From Deltaproteobacteria bacterium (GTDB lineage: Bacteria > Myxococcota_A > UBA9160 > PR03): a DNA stretch of 12,656 bases. Shown one piece after another: positions 1 to 8,090 of the stretch. The DNA lies in the NCBI GenBank assembly GCA_018262315.1, contig JAGSPS010000123.1, positions 1-12,656 on the forward strand. The letters are read 5' to 3'. The notes beneath the pieces are model-generated. The model searched no databases. It had not been told where the DNA came from and saw only the letters and a list, made by a program, of their open reading frames with translations. Position 1 is the first letter of the stretch. Each line of letters opens with the position of its first letter. The translations under genes and the position numbers were made by a program.

Positions 1-1136
1 CCCGAGCGATAGCTGTGACTCGAATGCGCTGTCGCGGAGAGCACGCCGGGCACGCGCGCGAGCGCGGCGGTGACGCCGTCGTAGAGCGCGCCGACGCGGC
101 TCCAGGTCGACGCCACTTCGATCGTGTCCACCACCACGCCCTGCTCGAGAAAACTCCGGAAGCCCGGCACGCGGTTGCGGTGTGCCATCCACTGATCCAC
201 GGCTGCCGCATCGGTTTCGACGCCGCCGGCCTCGCGACACAGGCGTGCCAGCGCTTCCGACTCGGCTGCGACGGCGCTCGCCGGTCCCTGGTGCAACAAA
301 AGCAGCAGCGCGCGGTCCTTCGGGGCGAAGTCGCGGAAGTTGCGGCGCGACTCACGCGCGTCGTAGAGACGCGCGACCGGCGGGCGCCAACCGGCGCGCA
401 GCGCGCGACGGATCGGTTCGACGCCGGCGCGGAAGCCGTCGAAGTGGAAGGCCTGCCCGCGCGACGCTTCGGGGCGCGCGCGCACCGAGAACGTCACTTC
501 GGTCACGACGCCGAGCGTGCCCTCCGAGCCGAGGAAGAGCTGGCGCAGGTCGGGACCCGCGGCGGCGCGCGGCGTCTCGCGCGTGCGCAGCACCGAGCCG
601 TCGGCGAGCACGACTTCGAGCGCGAGCACGAGATCTTCGATGCTGCCGTTCGCGGTCGAGAACTGGCCCGAGGCGCGCGTCGCGACCCAGCCGCCGACCG
701 AGGAGATCTCGACCGACTGGGGCCAGTGTCCGAGCGTGAGGCCGTGCGGCTCGAGCGCTTGCTCGGCGTCGATGCCGAGCGTGCCGGCGCCGAAGACGGC
801 GAGCAGATCGTCGCCGTCGAGGCGGCGCAGGCCGGCGAGACGTCGCGTCGAGAGTGCGACGCTGCCCGCAGCGGGCGCAATCGCTCCACACACCCCCGAG
901 CGCGCGCCGATCGGCACCACGGCGACGCCGAGCGAGCGACACAGCGCGAGGGCGCGGGAGACCTCTTGCGTCGATGCGGGTTCGAGCACGGCCAGCGGCG
1001 TCGCGCGCGGCGCGTTCTCGAGCGCGTCCAGCTCGGCCATCACCCAGGCGTCCGCGGAGTGGGCAGCGAGCGTCGCGGCGTCGCTGCGCACGGCGTCGCC
1101 CAGCTCGCGGCGCAGCGTTGCGAGAATGTCGGTCAC
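1..1136 (-). CDS. FAD-linked oxidase, alkyl-DHAP synthase-like (3' end cut off by window)
   Basis: Flavoprotein of the FAD_binding_4 (VAO/PCMH) fold, closest in wording to bacterial alkyldihydroxyacetonephosphate synthases, which swap the acyl chain of acyl-DHAP for a fatty alcohol to make the ether bond of ether lipids. About 378 residues are visible. The FAD-binding segments are PIGARSGVCGAI (75-86), GHWPQSVEISSVGGW (136-150) followed by VATRASGQFS, IEDLVLALEVVLADG (166-180) and LGSEGTLGVVTEVTF (202-216). Next come RLYDARESRRNF (256-267), VVVDTIEVASTWSRV (334-348) and, at the edge, HSSHSY (371-376), which matches the His-rich active-site region of AGPS-like enzymes. The GTG start lies inside the last codons of glpD (GTGA overlap), so translation is probably coupled. 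No signal peptide or membrane segment is seen. The family is secure. AGPS over a glycolate/D-lactate-type oxidase is likely but not proven, because the C-terminus is missing. Confidence 0.82.
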   Translation of the reverse strand, partial: MTDILATLRRELGDAVRSDAATLAAHSADAWVMAELDALENAPRATPLAVLEPASTQEVSRALALCRSLGVAVVPIGARSGVCGAIAPAAGSVALSTRRLAGLRRLDGDDLLAVFGAGTLGIDAEQALEPHGLTLGHWPQSVEISSVGGWVATRASGQFSTANGSIEDLVLALEVVLADGSVLRTRETPRAAAGPDLRQLFLGSEGTLGVVTEVTFSVRARPEASRGQAFHFDGFRAGVEPIRRALRAGWRPPVARLYDARESRRNFRDFAPKDRALLLLLHQGPASAVAAESEALARLCREAGGVETDAAAVDQWMAHRNRVPGFRSFLEQGVVVDTIEVASTWSRVGALYDGVTAALARVPGVLSATAHSSHSYRS

Positions 1137-2785
1137 GGTTTCTTCTCCTCGCGAAAGGCCAGATCGGCGTCCAGTCGTTCGCGCACGGCGCGCGCCTGCT
1201 CGCGGGTCTGCTCGGCGCTCCAGCCGAGTCGCGCGGCCATGCGCTGCGCCACCGGCAGCGCGATGACCCTGCGCGCATCGGGGTCGTAGAGTGCGGCCCG
1301 CGTGCGGCGATACACCACGTCGAGTGCGTCGAGCGCGCCCTCGACGTCGATCGCCCAGTCCACTTCCCCGGCGAGCACGGCCGTGTCCGCGACGAGCGGC
1401 TCGCGACCGCGTGCGGTCACGAGTTCGGCTTCGGTGCCGTAGAGACGCACGAGTCGCGCGGCGCTGCGCGCGTCGACGCCGGTCGCGCGCACGAGGTGTT
1501 GCGCGAGTGTCTCGAGATCTCCGTCGAAGTCGCCGCCCGGGAGCGGCGTGTCTTCGTCGCGCGCCGGCGCGAGCGCGCGGCCGAGCACCTCGGCGACGCG
1601 TGCGAGCACCTCGACGCCCATCTTGCGGTAGCCGGTGAGCTTGCCGCCCGCGATCGTGACGACCCCGCTCGGGCTGCGCGCGATCTCGTCGCGTCGCGAC
1701 AGCTCGGACGGCTTCTTGCCGGCTTCGGCGATCAGCGGGCGCAGGCCCGCCCACGCGGTCACGCAATCCGCGGGACGCAACGGCTCGATCGCCAGGTAGC
1801 GCGGCAGCGGCTCGAGCAGATACTCGACGTCTTCGCGCAGCACCGGCGGCTCGGGATCGGGGCCATGTCCGTAGCTGGTGTCGGTGGTGCCGAGGAAGAC
1901 GATGTCGCCGCGCGGGATCGCGAAGATCGAGCGCTTGTCGGCCGTGCCGAGGATCGCGATCTGGCGCAGCGGCAGCCGCGCCGCCGGCACCGCCACGTGT
2001 ACGCCCTTCGAGAGGTGTAGCCACGGAGGCGCACCCGGCGTCTCGAGGCGCCGCACGGCTTCGACCCACGGTCCCGCCGCGTTGACGACGCAGCGCGCCC
2101 GCACGCGGACGCTGCGCCCGCTGGCGCCGCACGACGCCACCACACCCGCGGCGCGACCGGCTTCGAGCGTGATGCCGGTCACCGGCGCGTGGTTCAGCGC
2201 GACGGCTCCGCGCCGCGCCGCGTCGCGCAGGTTGGCGAGCACGAGGCGCGCGTCGTCGGTCAGGTACTCGCGGTAGATGCAGGCGTGCGGGAAGCGGTCG
2301 CGCCGCAACAGCGGTTCTTCGCGCGCGAGGTCGCCGGCGTCCCAGTTGCGATGGCGATCGGCTTCCTCGACCGCGCCCAGTTTTTCGTAGGTGGTGAGCC
2401 CGGCGCGGAACTTCAGGAGTCCGGCCTGGGAGCGCGCGGGCACGAGCATCCAGCGTCGCTCGGCGAGATGTGGCGCGAGCCGGAAGACGCGTTTGCGCTC
2501 GAGCGCGGTGTCGCGCACGAGCGTCACGTCTCCCATCGCGAGGTAGCGCAGACCGCCGTGGATCAGTTTCGAAGAGCGACTCGAGGTGCCCGCCGCGAAG
2601 TCGCGCGCTTCGAGCAGCGCCACGCGCAGTCCGCGCAGCGCCGCCTCGCGCGCCACGCCCGCGCCCGTGATGCCACCGCCGACGACGACGCAGTCGAAGT
2701 GCTCGCGCTCCAGCGCATCGAGTGTGCGCGCGCGATCCGGCGTGGAGAGCGCTGCGGGGGACGCGGGCGGCATGGGCGCGGGCAT
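1133..2785 (-). CDS. glpD: Glycerol-3-phosphate dehydrogenase, FAD-dependent, class I
   Basis: Oxidises sn-glycerol-3-phosphate to DHAP at the inner face of the membrane, passing electrons through FAD to quinone. The 550-residue length is normal for the family. Visible features are the Rossmann motif VVVGGGITGAG (33-43), the GlpD signature TSSRSSKLIHGGLRYL (67-82), VVNAAGPW, the substrate-domain stretch GDIVFLGTTDTSYG, IAGGKLTGYRKM, and a C-terminal DAO_C domain with RLVRLYGTEAELV and a GEVDWAIDVEGALD-like helix. I chose ATG 2785; ATG 2773, four codons on, is equally possible, and neither has a strong Shine-Dalgarno sequence. Longer upstream readings give Arg/Ala-rich nonsense and would overlap the divergent ubiB. 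The stop overlaps the GTG of the AGPS-like gene by 4 bp. No glpF or glpK is nearby, so a role in lipid or DHAP balance is as plausible as glycerol catabolism. Confidence 0.94.
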   Translation of the reverse strand: MPAPMPPASPAALSTPDRARTLDALEREHFDCVVVGGGITGAGVAREAALRGLRVALLEARDFAAGTSSRSSKLIHGGLRYLAMGDVTLVRDTALERKRVFRLAPHLAERRWMLVPARSQAGLLKFRAGLTTYEKLGAVEEADRHRNWDAGDLAREEPLLRRDRFPHACIYREYLTDDARLVLANLRDAARRGAVALNHAPVTGITLEAGRAAGVVASCGASGRSVRVRARCVVNAAGPWVEAVRRLETPGAPPWLHLSKGVHVAVPAARLPLRQIAILGTADKRSIFAIPRGDIVFLGTTDTSYGHGPDPEPPVLREDVEYLLEPLPRYLAIEPLRPADCVTAWAGLRPLIAEAGKKPSELSRRDEIARSPSGVVTIAGGKLTGYRKMGVEVLARVAEVLGRALAPARDEDTPLPGGDFDGDLETLAQHLVRATGVDARSAARLVRLYGTEAELVTARGREPLVADTAVLAGEVDWAIDVEGALDALDVVYRRTRAALYDPDARRVIALPVAQRMAARLGWSAEQTREQARAVRERLDADLAFREEKKP

Positions 2786-2856
2786 CGTATCAGAACGCTG
2801 CACGGTTCCCGCCCGCCGCTCGCAGAGGGCGCGAGGTGTTCTAGTCTCGGCGCCCC
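2786..2856. promoter_or_regulatory. Divergent glpD / ubiB intergenic region
   Basis: This 71-bp gap must hold the promoters of both divergent genes. On the plus strand, TAGTCT at 2842-2847 is a weak -10 candidate, with only a poor -35 (CTCGCA, 2819-2824). It lies 10 bp before the ubiB GTG, which has no Shine-Dalgarno sequence, so a leaderless message is possible. On the minus strand, TACGAT (2789 down to 2784) resembles a -10 but overlaps the first glpD ATG; if real, glpD would start at ATG 2773. No clear operator palindrome is seen. Confidence 0.3.
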
Positions 2857-4414
2857 GTGATCCAAGCGAACGACGCCCACGCTGCTGCGCACGAGGGAGC
2901 GAGCGATCTCGCGATCGGCGCGTTCTCGGATCACGGGCCGTGGCGCGTCGATCCGGAGCACATGAGTTGGCGTCGCGGCGTCGAGGCGCTGCGCGCCGCG
3001 AGCCAGGCGCAGGTACCCGAATGGGTGCGCAGGCGGCGGCTGCCGCCCGTGCGGCGTTTCGTGCGCGCGGGCGCACTGGTCGGCGCTGCAGTCGCCGCGT
3101 GGTGGCTCTTCGAGAAGCGCCGCGGGCCCGAGGCGTCGCGCGCGGGTCTGTCGCGGCGGCTGCGGATCGCGTTCGAAAAGCTCGGTTCGTCGTACATCAA
3201 GCTCGCTCAGATCGTGTCGTCCGGGAAGGGCATCTTCCCCGACGAACTGGTCGCGGAGTTCAAGAGCTGTCGCGACCGCGTGCCGCCCGAGCCGTTCTCG
3301 CAGGTGCGCCAGGTGGTCGAACAGGAGCTGGGCGCGCCGCTCGAAGCGGTGTTTGCGCGCTTCGATCCGGCGCCGCTGGCGTCGGCGTCGATCGCCCAGG
3401 TGCACGCGGCGACGCTGCTCAGTGGCGAAGAAGTGGTCGTGAAGGTGCAGCGCCCGCAGGTGGCGACGCGGGTGCGCCAGGACGTGGCGGCGATGGCGTG
3501 GATCGCGCCGCTGCTCGTCGGGCGGATCCCGGTCGCGGCGCTCGCGAATCCGCCGGCGCTCGTCGAACTGTTCGCCGAGACGATCGCGGAGGAACTCGAC
3601 TTCCGCCTCGAAGCCCAGAACATGCTCGACATCGCCCACGTGCTGCACGACGCCGGCCAGACGCTGATCGTCGTGCCGCGGCCGCACCCGGAACGGGTCA
3701 CGCGCCGCGTATTGGTGATGGAGCACCTGCACGGTTTCCATGCCGACGACATCGACGGCATGCGCGCAGCCGGCATCGACACCGCCTCGGTATTGCGCTC
3801 GCTGATGATCGCGTTTCTCGAGGGCGCGATGATCTACGGCGTCTTCCACGGCGACCTGCACGGCGGCAATCTGGTCGTGATGCCCGACGGCCGCGTGGGC
3901 CTCTTCGACTACGGGATGACCGGCCGCATGGCCGAACCGCAGCGCCTCGCGTTCCTGCGCATGATGATGAGCGGCGCCGCGAATGACGTGCGCGGCCAGC
4001 TCGCCGCCTTCCGCGATCTCGGCGCGCTCGCGCCCGACGCGGACCTCGACGAGTTGATGCGCATCCTGAAGGTCGAGCAGCCGGTGCGCGATCCGACGAA
4101 GATGACGGGCGAAGAGCTGATCGCGGAAATCCAACAGGTCTTGCGCGCGCTGCTGAAGAACGGCGCGCGCATGCCTAAACACTTGATGCTCTACGTGAAG
4201 AACATGCTCTTCATCGACGGCTCGATCGGCCGCTACGCGCCCGATCGGCTTCGACCCGAGCCGCCAGGCGCTCGACCTCACCGGCGTGCGCGCTGGTCTC
4301 GGCATCGAGGGCGACGCCGACTCGCTCACGCCCGCAGAGCTCCAGGCGCGGCGCGAGACGATGCGCAAGAAGCTCGAGGAAGTCCGCCCGCAGATCCGGA
4401 TCAAGCCGGTGTAG
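2857..4414 (+). CDS. UbiB/AarF (ABC1/ADCK) family atypical kinase, frameshifted near 4246
   Basis: Member of the UbiB/ADCK protein-kinase-like family, whose ATPase activity supports ubiquinone biosynthesis and lipid-linked processes at the membrane. Visible are a hydrophobic stretch at about 69-85 (possible single anchor), KLGSSYIKLAQ (108-118), the Ala-rich loop PLASASIAQVH, the ATP lysine in VVVKVQRP, EELDFRLEAQN, the catalytic HGDLHGGN (331-338) and metal-binding DYG (351-353, in place of DFG). The usual KxGQ motif reads KLAQ. The frame is intact to D463 (codon 4243-4245). Homologous-looking sequence then continues one base later, from GFDPSR (4247) to RIKPV and TAG 4412-4414, for 55 codons that nearly all end in G or C. 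The unshifted frame instead runs into Arg-rich nonsense to 4842. Corrected length is 518 residues. Start GTG 2857 has no Shine-Dalgarno sequence; ATG 2962 has GGAG only 3 nt upstream. Confidence 0.88.
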
Positions 4415-4429
4415 CGGGTGCGCGGTGTC

Positions 4430-4762
4430 TCACCAGCCGGCGAGCCACTCGGCAGGCGTGCGCAGGGTCGGATCGTGGCGGGCCACGCTGCGCAGCAGAT
4501 CGCGCGCCTGGTGCGGGCCGAGGGCGAGTTCGTGCTCGCGCAGGAACTGCCCCAGATGGTCGCGACAGAATGCGACGGCGTCGTCGCGCGAGAGGCGGTC
4601 GGCGTCCATGCCCAGTTCGCGCAGGCGCAGCCACAGCGCATAGCGCGGCGCCAAGCGGCCGATCCGAACCGAGATTTCCTCGAAGAGATGGTCGAAGCGC
4701 CGGCGTCGCAACGTCGCTCCCTCCCATACCGGGAGGTGGATGGACGTGCGCACGCGTGGCAT
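4430..4762 (-). CDS. Hypothetical protein, 110 residues
   Basis: I do not recognise this protein. Codons end mostly in G or C, unlike the overlapping readings, so the gene looks real. It is soluble-looking and rich in Arg, Leu and acidic residues, with predicted helical stretches such as DHLFEEISVRIGRL, ALWLRLRELGMDADRL and AVAFCRDHLGQFLREHEL. It ends in PAEWLAGW. There is no signal peptide, membrane segment or metal-binding Cys pattern (one Cys only). It starts 27 bp after the stop of the MutS-like gene on the same strand and is probably co-transcribed with it. ATG 4762 has no good Shine-Dalgarno sequence, so it may depend on coupling. Its stop is 15 bp from the convergent ubiB stop. Confidence 0.72.
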   Translation of the reverse strand: MPRVRTSIHLPVWEGATLRRRRFDHLFEEISVRIGRLAPRYALWLRLRELGMDADRLSRDDAVAFCRDHLGQFLREHELALGPHQARDLLRSVARHDPTLRTPAEWLAGW

Positions 4763-4789
4763 TCCGGGCAGCGCCGAGACCGGGACGGC

Positions 4790-6601
4790 TCACACTTCGA
4801 GCCCGACCGCGCGCATCAGCGCCAGCGCATTGCTGCGCGTGACGACGCCCGCTCGCATCTGATAGTCGAAGCGCATCACGCCGTCCTCGACCTGATCCTC
4901 GAAATGCACGTTCGCGGCCCGGGTCCCGAGCTCGTCGGCGATCTGCGCGAGCGCGAGATCGTGGGTGGTGACGAGCCCGATCGCGCCGCGCGCGACGAGG
5001 TTGCGCACCACCGCCTCCGCGCCGATCCGGCGGTCGTGCGAGTTGGTGCCGTGCAGGATCTCGTCGAGCAGGAAGAGGACGGGGCTCGTGCCGGTGGTCA
5101 GTTCTACGACCTGTCGCAGGCGGCGGATCTCGGCGTAGAAGTGCGAATGGCCCTCCTTCAGCGAGTCGAACACACGGAGTGATGCGCCGACCGCGAGCGG
5201 CGACAGCACGAGACGCCGCGCGCGCACCGGTGCGCCGGCCTGCGCCAACACGGCAGCGACACCGACGCTGCGCAGAAGCGTGCTCTTACCGGACATATTG
5301 GAGCCGCTCACCAGCAGCAGGCGCGGAGCGTTGCCAAGGCGCACGTCGTTGCGCACGCAGCGCGAGGCGGGGAGAAGCGGGTGGCCGAGCGCTTCGGCTT
5401 CGAAGCAGGGCGATCCGTCGGACAGCTCCGGGAAGACGTCGTCCGGGTGTTCGTAGGCGTGGGTTGCGAGGGAGGCGAGCGCTTCCAGCTCGGCCGTCGC
5501 AGCGACCCAGGCTCGCAGCGCGGGGCCGCAGTGCGCGCGCCACGCGTCGATCGCGAGTGCGATCTGGGTGGTGAAAAAGAGCGCCGCGCCGAGCGGCGCG
5601 AAGAGCTGGTTGCGGCGGGCGTCGAGCACTTCGACGAGTCGCCCGAGCCGTGCAATCTGCCGCGAAGCAGGAAGACCATCCGTCGCGATCGCTTCGCGAA
5701 GCGCGACGAGCCGCGGCGAGTCGAAGCGCTGTGACTCGACGATCGCGAGCAGGCGCGCGAGCAGCGCGAGGTCGCGCGCCGGTGCTTCGGTTGCCGCGAT
5801 CGTCCGGCGTACGCGGCTGCGCAGCGTCGCCGCGACGCCGCCGCCGATCGCGAGCACGGCGAGCCACGGAATCAGCAGCGGTGCACCCGCGAGCGTGGCG
5901 ATGATCCCCGCCGCCGACAGCAGCGCGAGTGCGGCGACGGTCGCCCGCAGCGCCGCAGCCGGCGCGGGCGGCGCGGACTCGCCCCAGCGCATCAGCGCCT
6001 CGGCGTGCAGGCCGCTCGCGACCGACTCGCCGACGAGCGCGAGCGACTCGCGCAAGTCGAGCGCCGGGCCCAGCTCTCGGACCGCTTGCTGGCGACCGCG
6101 CACTTCGTCGCTCGCCGCCGGGGCCAGCAGCCAGCGGGCGAGTGTCGCCTCGCCCGCCGCGGTGCGCGCGCGGCACAACAGTTCGAAGAGACCGCCCTTG
6201 CCGAACAGGTCGAGATCGTCGGCGTAGGGATGCTCGGGATCGCGGAATCGCTCGCCGCTGGGGCCGCGGCCAGCGAAGTCCGCATCGAGTCGCGCGATGG
6301 CGTCTTCGTAGTAGCGGACCGAGTGCTCGCGCGCGTCGCGCCGGCGCAGCACGCGATCGTGCGCGACGACCAGCGTGAGGAAGCCGAGCACGGGCGCGAG
6401 CAGCCAGCGCGGATCGAGTCGCTTCGCGCCGAACGCGATCCCGGCGAGCACGACGCCGAGTACGAACACGGCGAGGCGCGCCTGCGAGATGCGCGCGGCG
6501 CTGCGGCGCGCCGCCGTCGCATCGGCGCGCCGCAGCGCCAGACGCTGCTGGTACTCGGCGCGCACGCGGGCTTCGGCTTCGGGGCCGCCGTCGGTAGACA
6601 T
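4790..6601 (-). CDS. Membrane-anchored MutS-like ATPase
   Basis: A 603-residue protein with a C-terminal MutS ATPase domain. Walker A is SGSNMSGKST (432-441, K439) and Walker B is FLLDEILHGTNSHDR (D513, E514), with the GTN signature and a following TTHD. The N-terminal mismatch-recognition domain of MutS, with its Phe-x-Glu motif, is absent. Hydrophobic segments lie at about 43-58, 66-81, 219-238 and 240-258, so the protein is probably inserted in the membrane with the ATPase in the cytoplasm. This matches the short membrane-bound MutS-related group seen in several bacterial phyla, whose function is not established; a role in mismatch repair should not be assumed. ATG 6601 is preceded by GGGAGA (6617 down to 6612) at good spacing, which decides the start; the upstream extension reads as nonsense. 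It probably forms a two-gene unit with the 110-residue gene. Confidence 0.9.
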   Translation of the reverse strand: MSTDGGPEAEARVRAEYQQRLALRRADATAARRSAARISQARLAVFVLGVVLAGIAFGAKRLDPRWLLAPVLGFLTLVVAHDRVLRRRDAREHSVRYYEDAIARLDADFAGRGPSGERFRDPEHPYADDLDLFGKGGLFELLCRARTAAGEATLARWLLAPAASDEVRGRQQAVRELGPALDLRESLALVGESVASGLHAEALMRWGESAPPAPAAALRATVAALALLSAAGIIATLAGAPLLIPWLAVLAIGGGVAATLRSRVRRTIAATEAPARDLALLARLLAIVESQRFDSPRLVALREAIATDGLPASRQIARLGRLVEVLDARRNQLFAPLGAALFFTTQIALAIDAWRAHCGPALRAWVAATAELEALASLATHAYEHPDDVFPELSDGSPCFEAEALGHPLLPASRCVRNDVRLGNAPRLLLVSGSNMSGKSTLLRSVGVAAVLAQAGAPVRARRLVLSPLAVGASLRVFDSLKEGHSHFYAEIRRLRQVVELTTGTSPVLFLLDEILHGTNSHDRRIGAEAVVRNLVARGAIGLVTTHDLALAQIADELGTRAANVHFEDQVEDGVMRFDYQMRAGVVTRSNALALMRAVGLEV

Positions 6602-6695
6602 GGCGGCGGAGTCTCCCGAACTCGTCGTGCGCGCGCACCGTCCTGCCGCTAGAAGAAGTGGGGGGACGCGGTACGGTCCGTCCGCTGGAGGTGGG
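6602..6695. promoter_or_regulatory. Divergent intergenic region, mutS-like / secreted protein
   Basis: 94 bp between two divergent genes. It carries GGGAGA (6612-6617, minus strand) as ribosome-binding site of the MutS-like gene and GGAGG (6687-6691, plus strand), 4 nt before GTG 6696. TAGAAG at 6650-6655 resembles the -10 candidate at 8111, but no convincing -35 precedes it. ACGGTCCGT (6673-6681) is a small palindrome with an odd centre, too short to call an operator. Confidence 0.3.
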
Positions 6696-8090
6696 GTGGA
6701 TCGTTTCGGTGCACGCGAAGTCGCCTGGATCGTCGGTCTGGCGCTGCTCGTTGCGGCAAGCGCAGCGGCGCAGCAGCCAGCGCGGCCGCTGGTGATCCCG
6801 ATCGGGCGCACGACGCTCGAACTCGGTGCGGGCTATGACTCGGAGCAGGGTGCCGCGCGCGGTGAGCTGGGCGCATGCGTGATTGCCGGGGAGCCGGAGC
6901 GCCGCGACGGCGCAGGGGCGCAGTATTCGATCGCGACGCTCACGCGCGTCGGGGGGCGGCTCGTCGTCGGCGTGCACGTCTCGGCGCCGCTCTTCGTCGA
7001 CGTGCTGCCGAGCGCGCGCATCACGGACGCCGCGCGCCGCCTGCAGCAGGCCGCGCCCGACGACTTCCGCGAACTGTGCGGCGACGGCTTCGTCGCCGCA
7101 CAAACGATCGGCGACCACTTCCTCGCCGAGGTGGAAGTGGATCGCAAGGATGTGTTGCACGCGCGGGCGCATCTCCAGGCTGGAACCTGGACGGACCCCG
7201 AGCCATTTCACCAGGCGCTCGCAGCGCTCGTCGAACACCATCAGGTGGCGGTCCGTGAACTGCCCGGCGGCAGTCGCGCCGCGGCGCGTCCGCTGACGGT
7301 CGAGGCGCTGCTGAGCCGCGCGCTGGCGTTCCCCGCCAGCGTCACGCCGGAGAAGGCACGGCCGTATCTCGCGACCTTCGAGCCCTACAGCCGCGACTCC
7401 TTCGCGGGGATGCCGCTGCCGGAGCCGGGCGATCTCGTGGGGAGTGAAGTCGCGGAAGAGGTCTTCCGCGAACGCGGCGGGAGCCCGCGGAGTACGGCGG
7501 CCGCTCGCGCCGCCGACATGCGCGCCGCGCAGGTGCATCGGACGGAGCCCGAAGAGCCGCCGTCGGTCCCGCTCGATCCGGTGCTTCGCGAGCGGCCCAC
7601 GTACGTGGAGCAGCCCGAACCGGTGGCCGCAACCGCGAGCGAGCTTCGCGCCGAACGCGCGGTCCCGCGGCCGGCTGCGCCTGCGCCCGAAGCGGCGTCC
7701 GCAACGCCCCAGCTCCACTCGCAGCCAGCGCTGGTGTTCGCGGTGGCGGGCGAGCTGCCCGTCTTCGCCACCACGCACGCGCCGGGCGGTGTCTACGCCG
7801 AGCGCGTTCGCCAGCGCGAATACTGGGTTCCGGGTGCGGCCAGCGCCACACCTGCGGTGAAGCGCGCGATCGAGCGGGCTCGCGCCGAGTCGCCGGCACG
7901 GGGCACCACCGTGGTGTTCGCCCAGGTGGGCACCGCGACGGTCGTGATGACCGACGCAGCACCCGCCGGCGAGACGCACAGCGAAGCGGCAGGCGAGCGG
8001 CGCGCGTGGATCGCCGGCGTCGCTGCGCCGAATGCGGCCCAGCGAGCGGCGATCGCAGCGGCGATCGAGGCCGAAGCGCGCGCGCAGTGA
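6696..8090 (+). CDS. Secreted protein of unknown function, faint MACPF-like resemblance
   Basis: 464 residues. The N-terminus has a Sec-type signal: a short charged part, hydrophobic core AWIVGLALLVAASAAA (10-25), and likely cleavage at AAA-QQP. Residues 35-235 form a compact domain of alternating hydrophobics that includes LVVGVHVSAPLFVDV, FRELCGDGFVAAQTIG (124-139), AEVEVDRKDV, and a conserved-looking tail LLSRALAFPASVTP then ATFEPYS. The layout, an acidic/Cys-Gly segment followed by a strand and later the FP...PY part, recalls bacterial MACPF-like proteins, but I cannot confirm it and the classic YGTHY-like signature is absent. The only cysteines are C61 and C128, a possible disulfide. Residues about 262-340 are a Pro/Ala/Glu-rich linker, followed by a second region (343-464) ending in an Ala-rich helix. 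The GTG start is set by GGAGG 4 nt upstream and by the signal peptide. It is monocistronic. Confidence 0.78.
   Translation: MDRFGAREVAWIVGLALLVAASAAAQQPARPLVIPIGRTTLELGAGYDSEQGAARGELGACVIAGEPERRDGAGAQYSIATLTRVGGRLVVGVHVSAPLFVDVLPSARITDAARRLQQAAPDDFRELCGDGFVAAQTIGDHFLAEVEVDRKDVLHARAHLQAGTWTDPEPFHQALAALVEHHQVAVRELPGGSRAAARPLTVEALLSRALAFPASVTPEKARPYLATFEPYSRDSFAGMPLPEPGDLVGSEVAEEVFRERGGSPRSTAAARAADMRAAQVHRTEPEEPPSVPLDPVLRERPTYVEQPEPVAATASELRAERAVPRPAAPAPEAASATPQLHSQPALVFAVAGELPVFATTHAPGGVYAERVRQREYWVPGAASATPAVKRAIERARAESPARGTTVVFAQVGTATVVMTDAAPAGETHSEAAGERRAWIAGVAAPNAAQRAAIAAAIEAEARAQ

Noticed and set aside
352..1278. Minus-strand frame of 308 codons in the AGPS-like region
   Set aside because: The flavoprotein motifs are read in a different minus frame starting at 1136; this one is Arg-rich and has none.
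4414..4432. Bidirectional terminator between convergent ubiB and the 110-residue gene
   Set aside because: The 15-bp gap holds no inverted repeat or T-run that I can see.
2563..4641. 692-codon minus-strand frame opposite ubiB
   Set aside because: No recognisable domain, His/Arg-rich composition, and it overlaps the strongly conserved UbiB kinase motifs and part of glpD.
4418..5182. 254-codon plus-strand frame after ubiB
   Set aside because: Antisense to the 110-residue gene and the MutS C-terminus, with shadow-type composition and no motif.
5286..7979. 897-codon minus-strand frame across the MutS-like and secreted-protein genes
   Set aside because: It spans two genes of opposite orientation in a shadow frame, is Arg-rich, and has no motifs; the Walker motifs lie in another frame.
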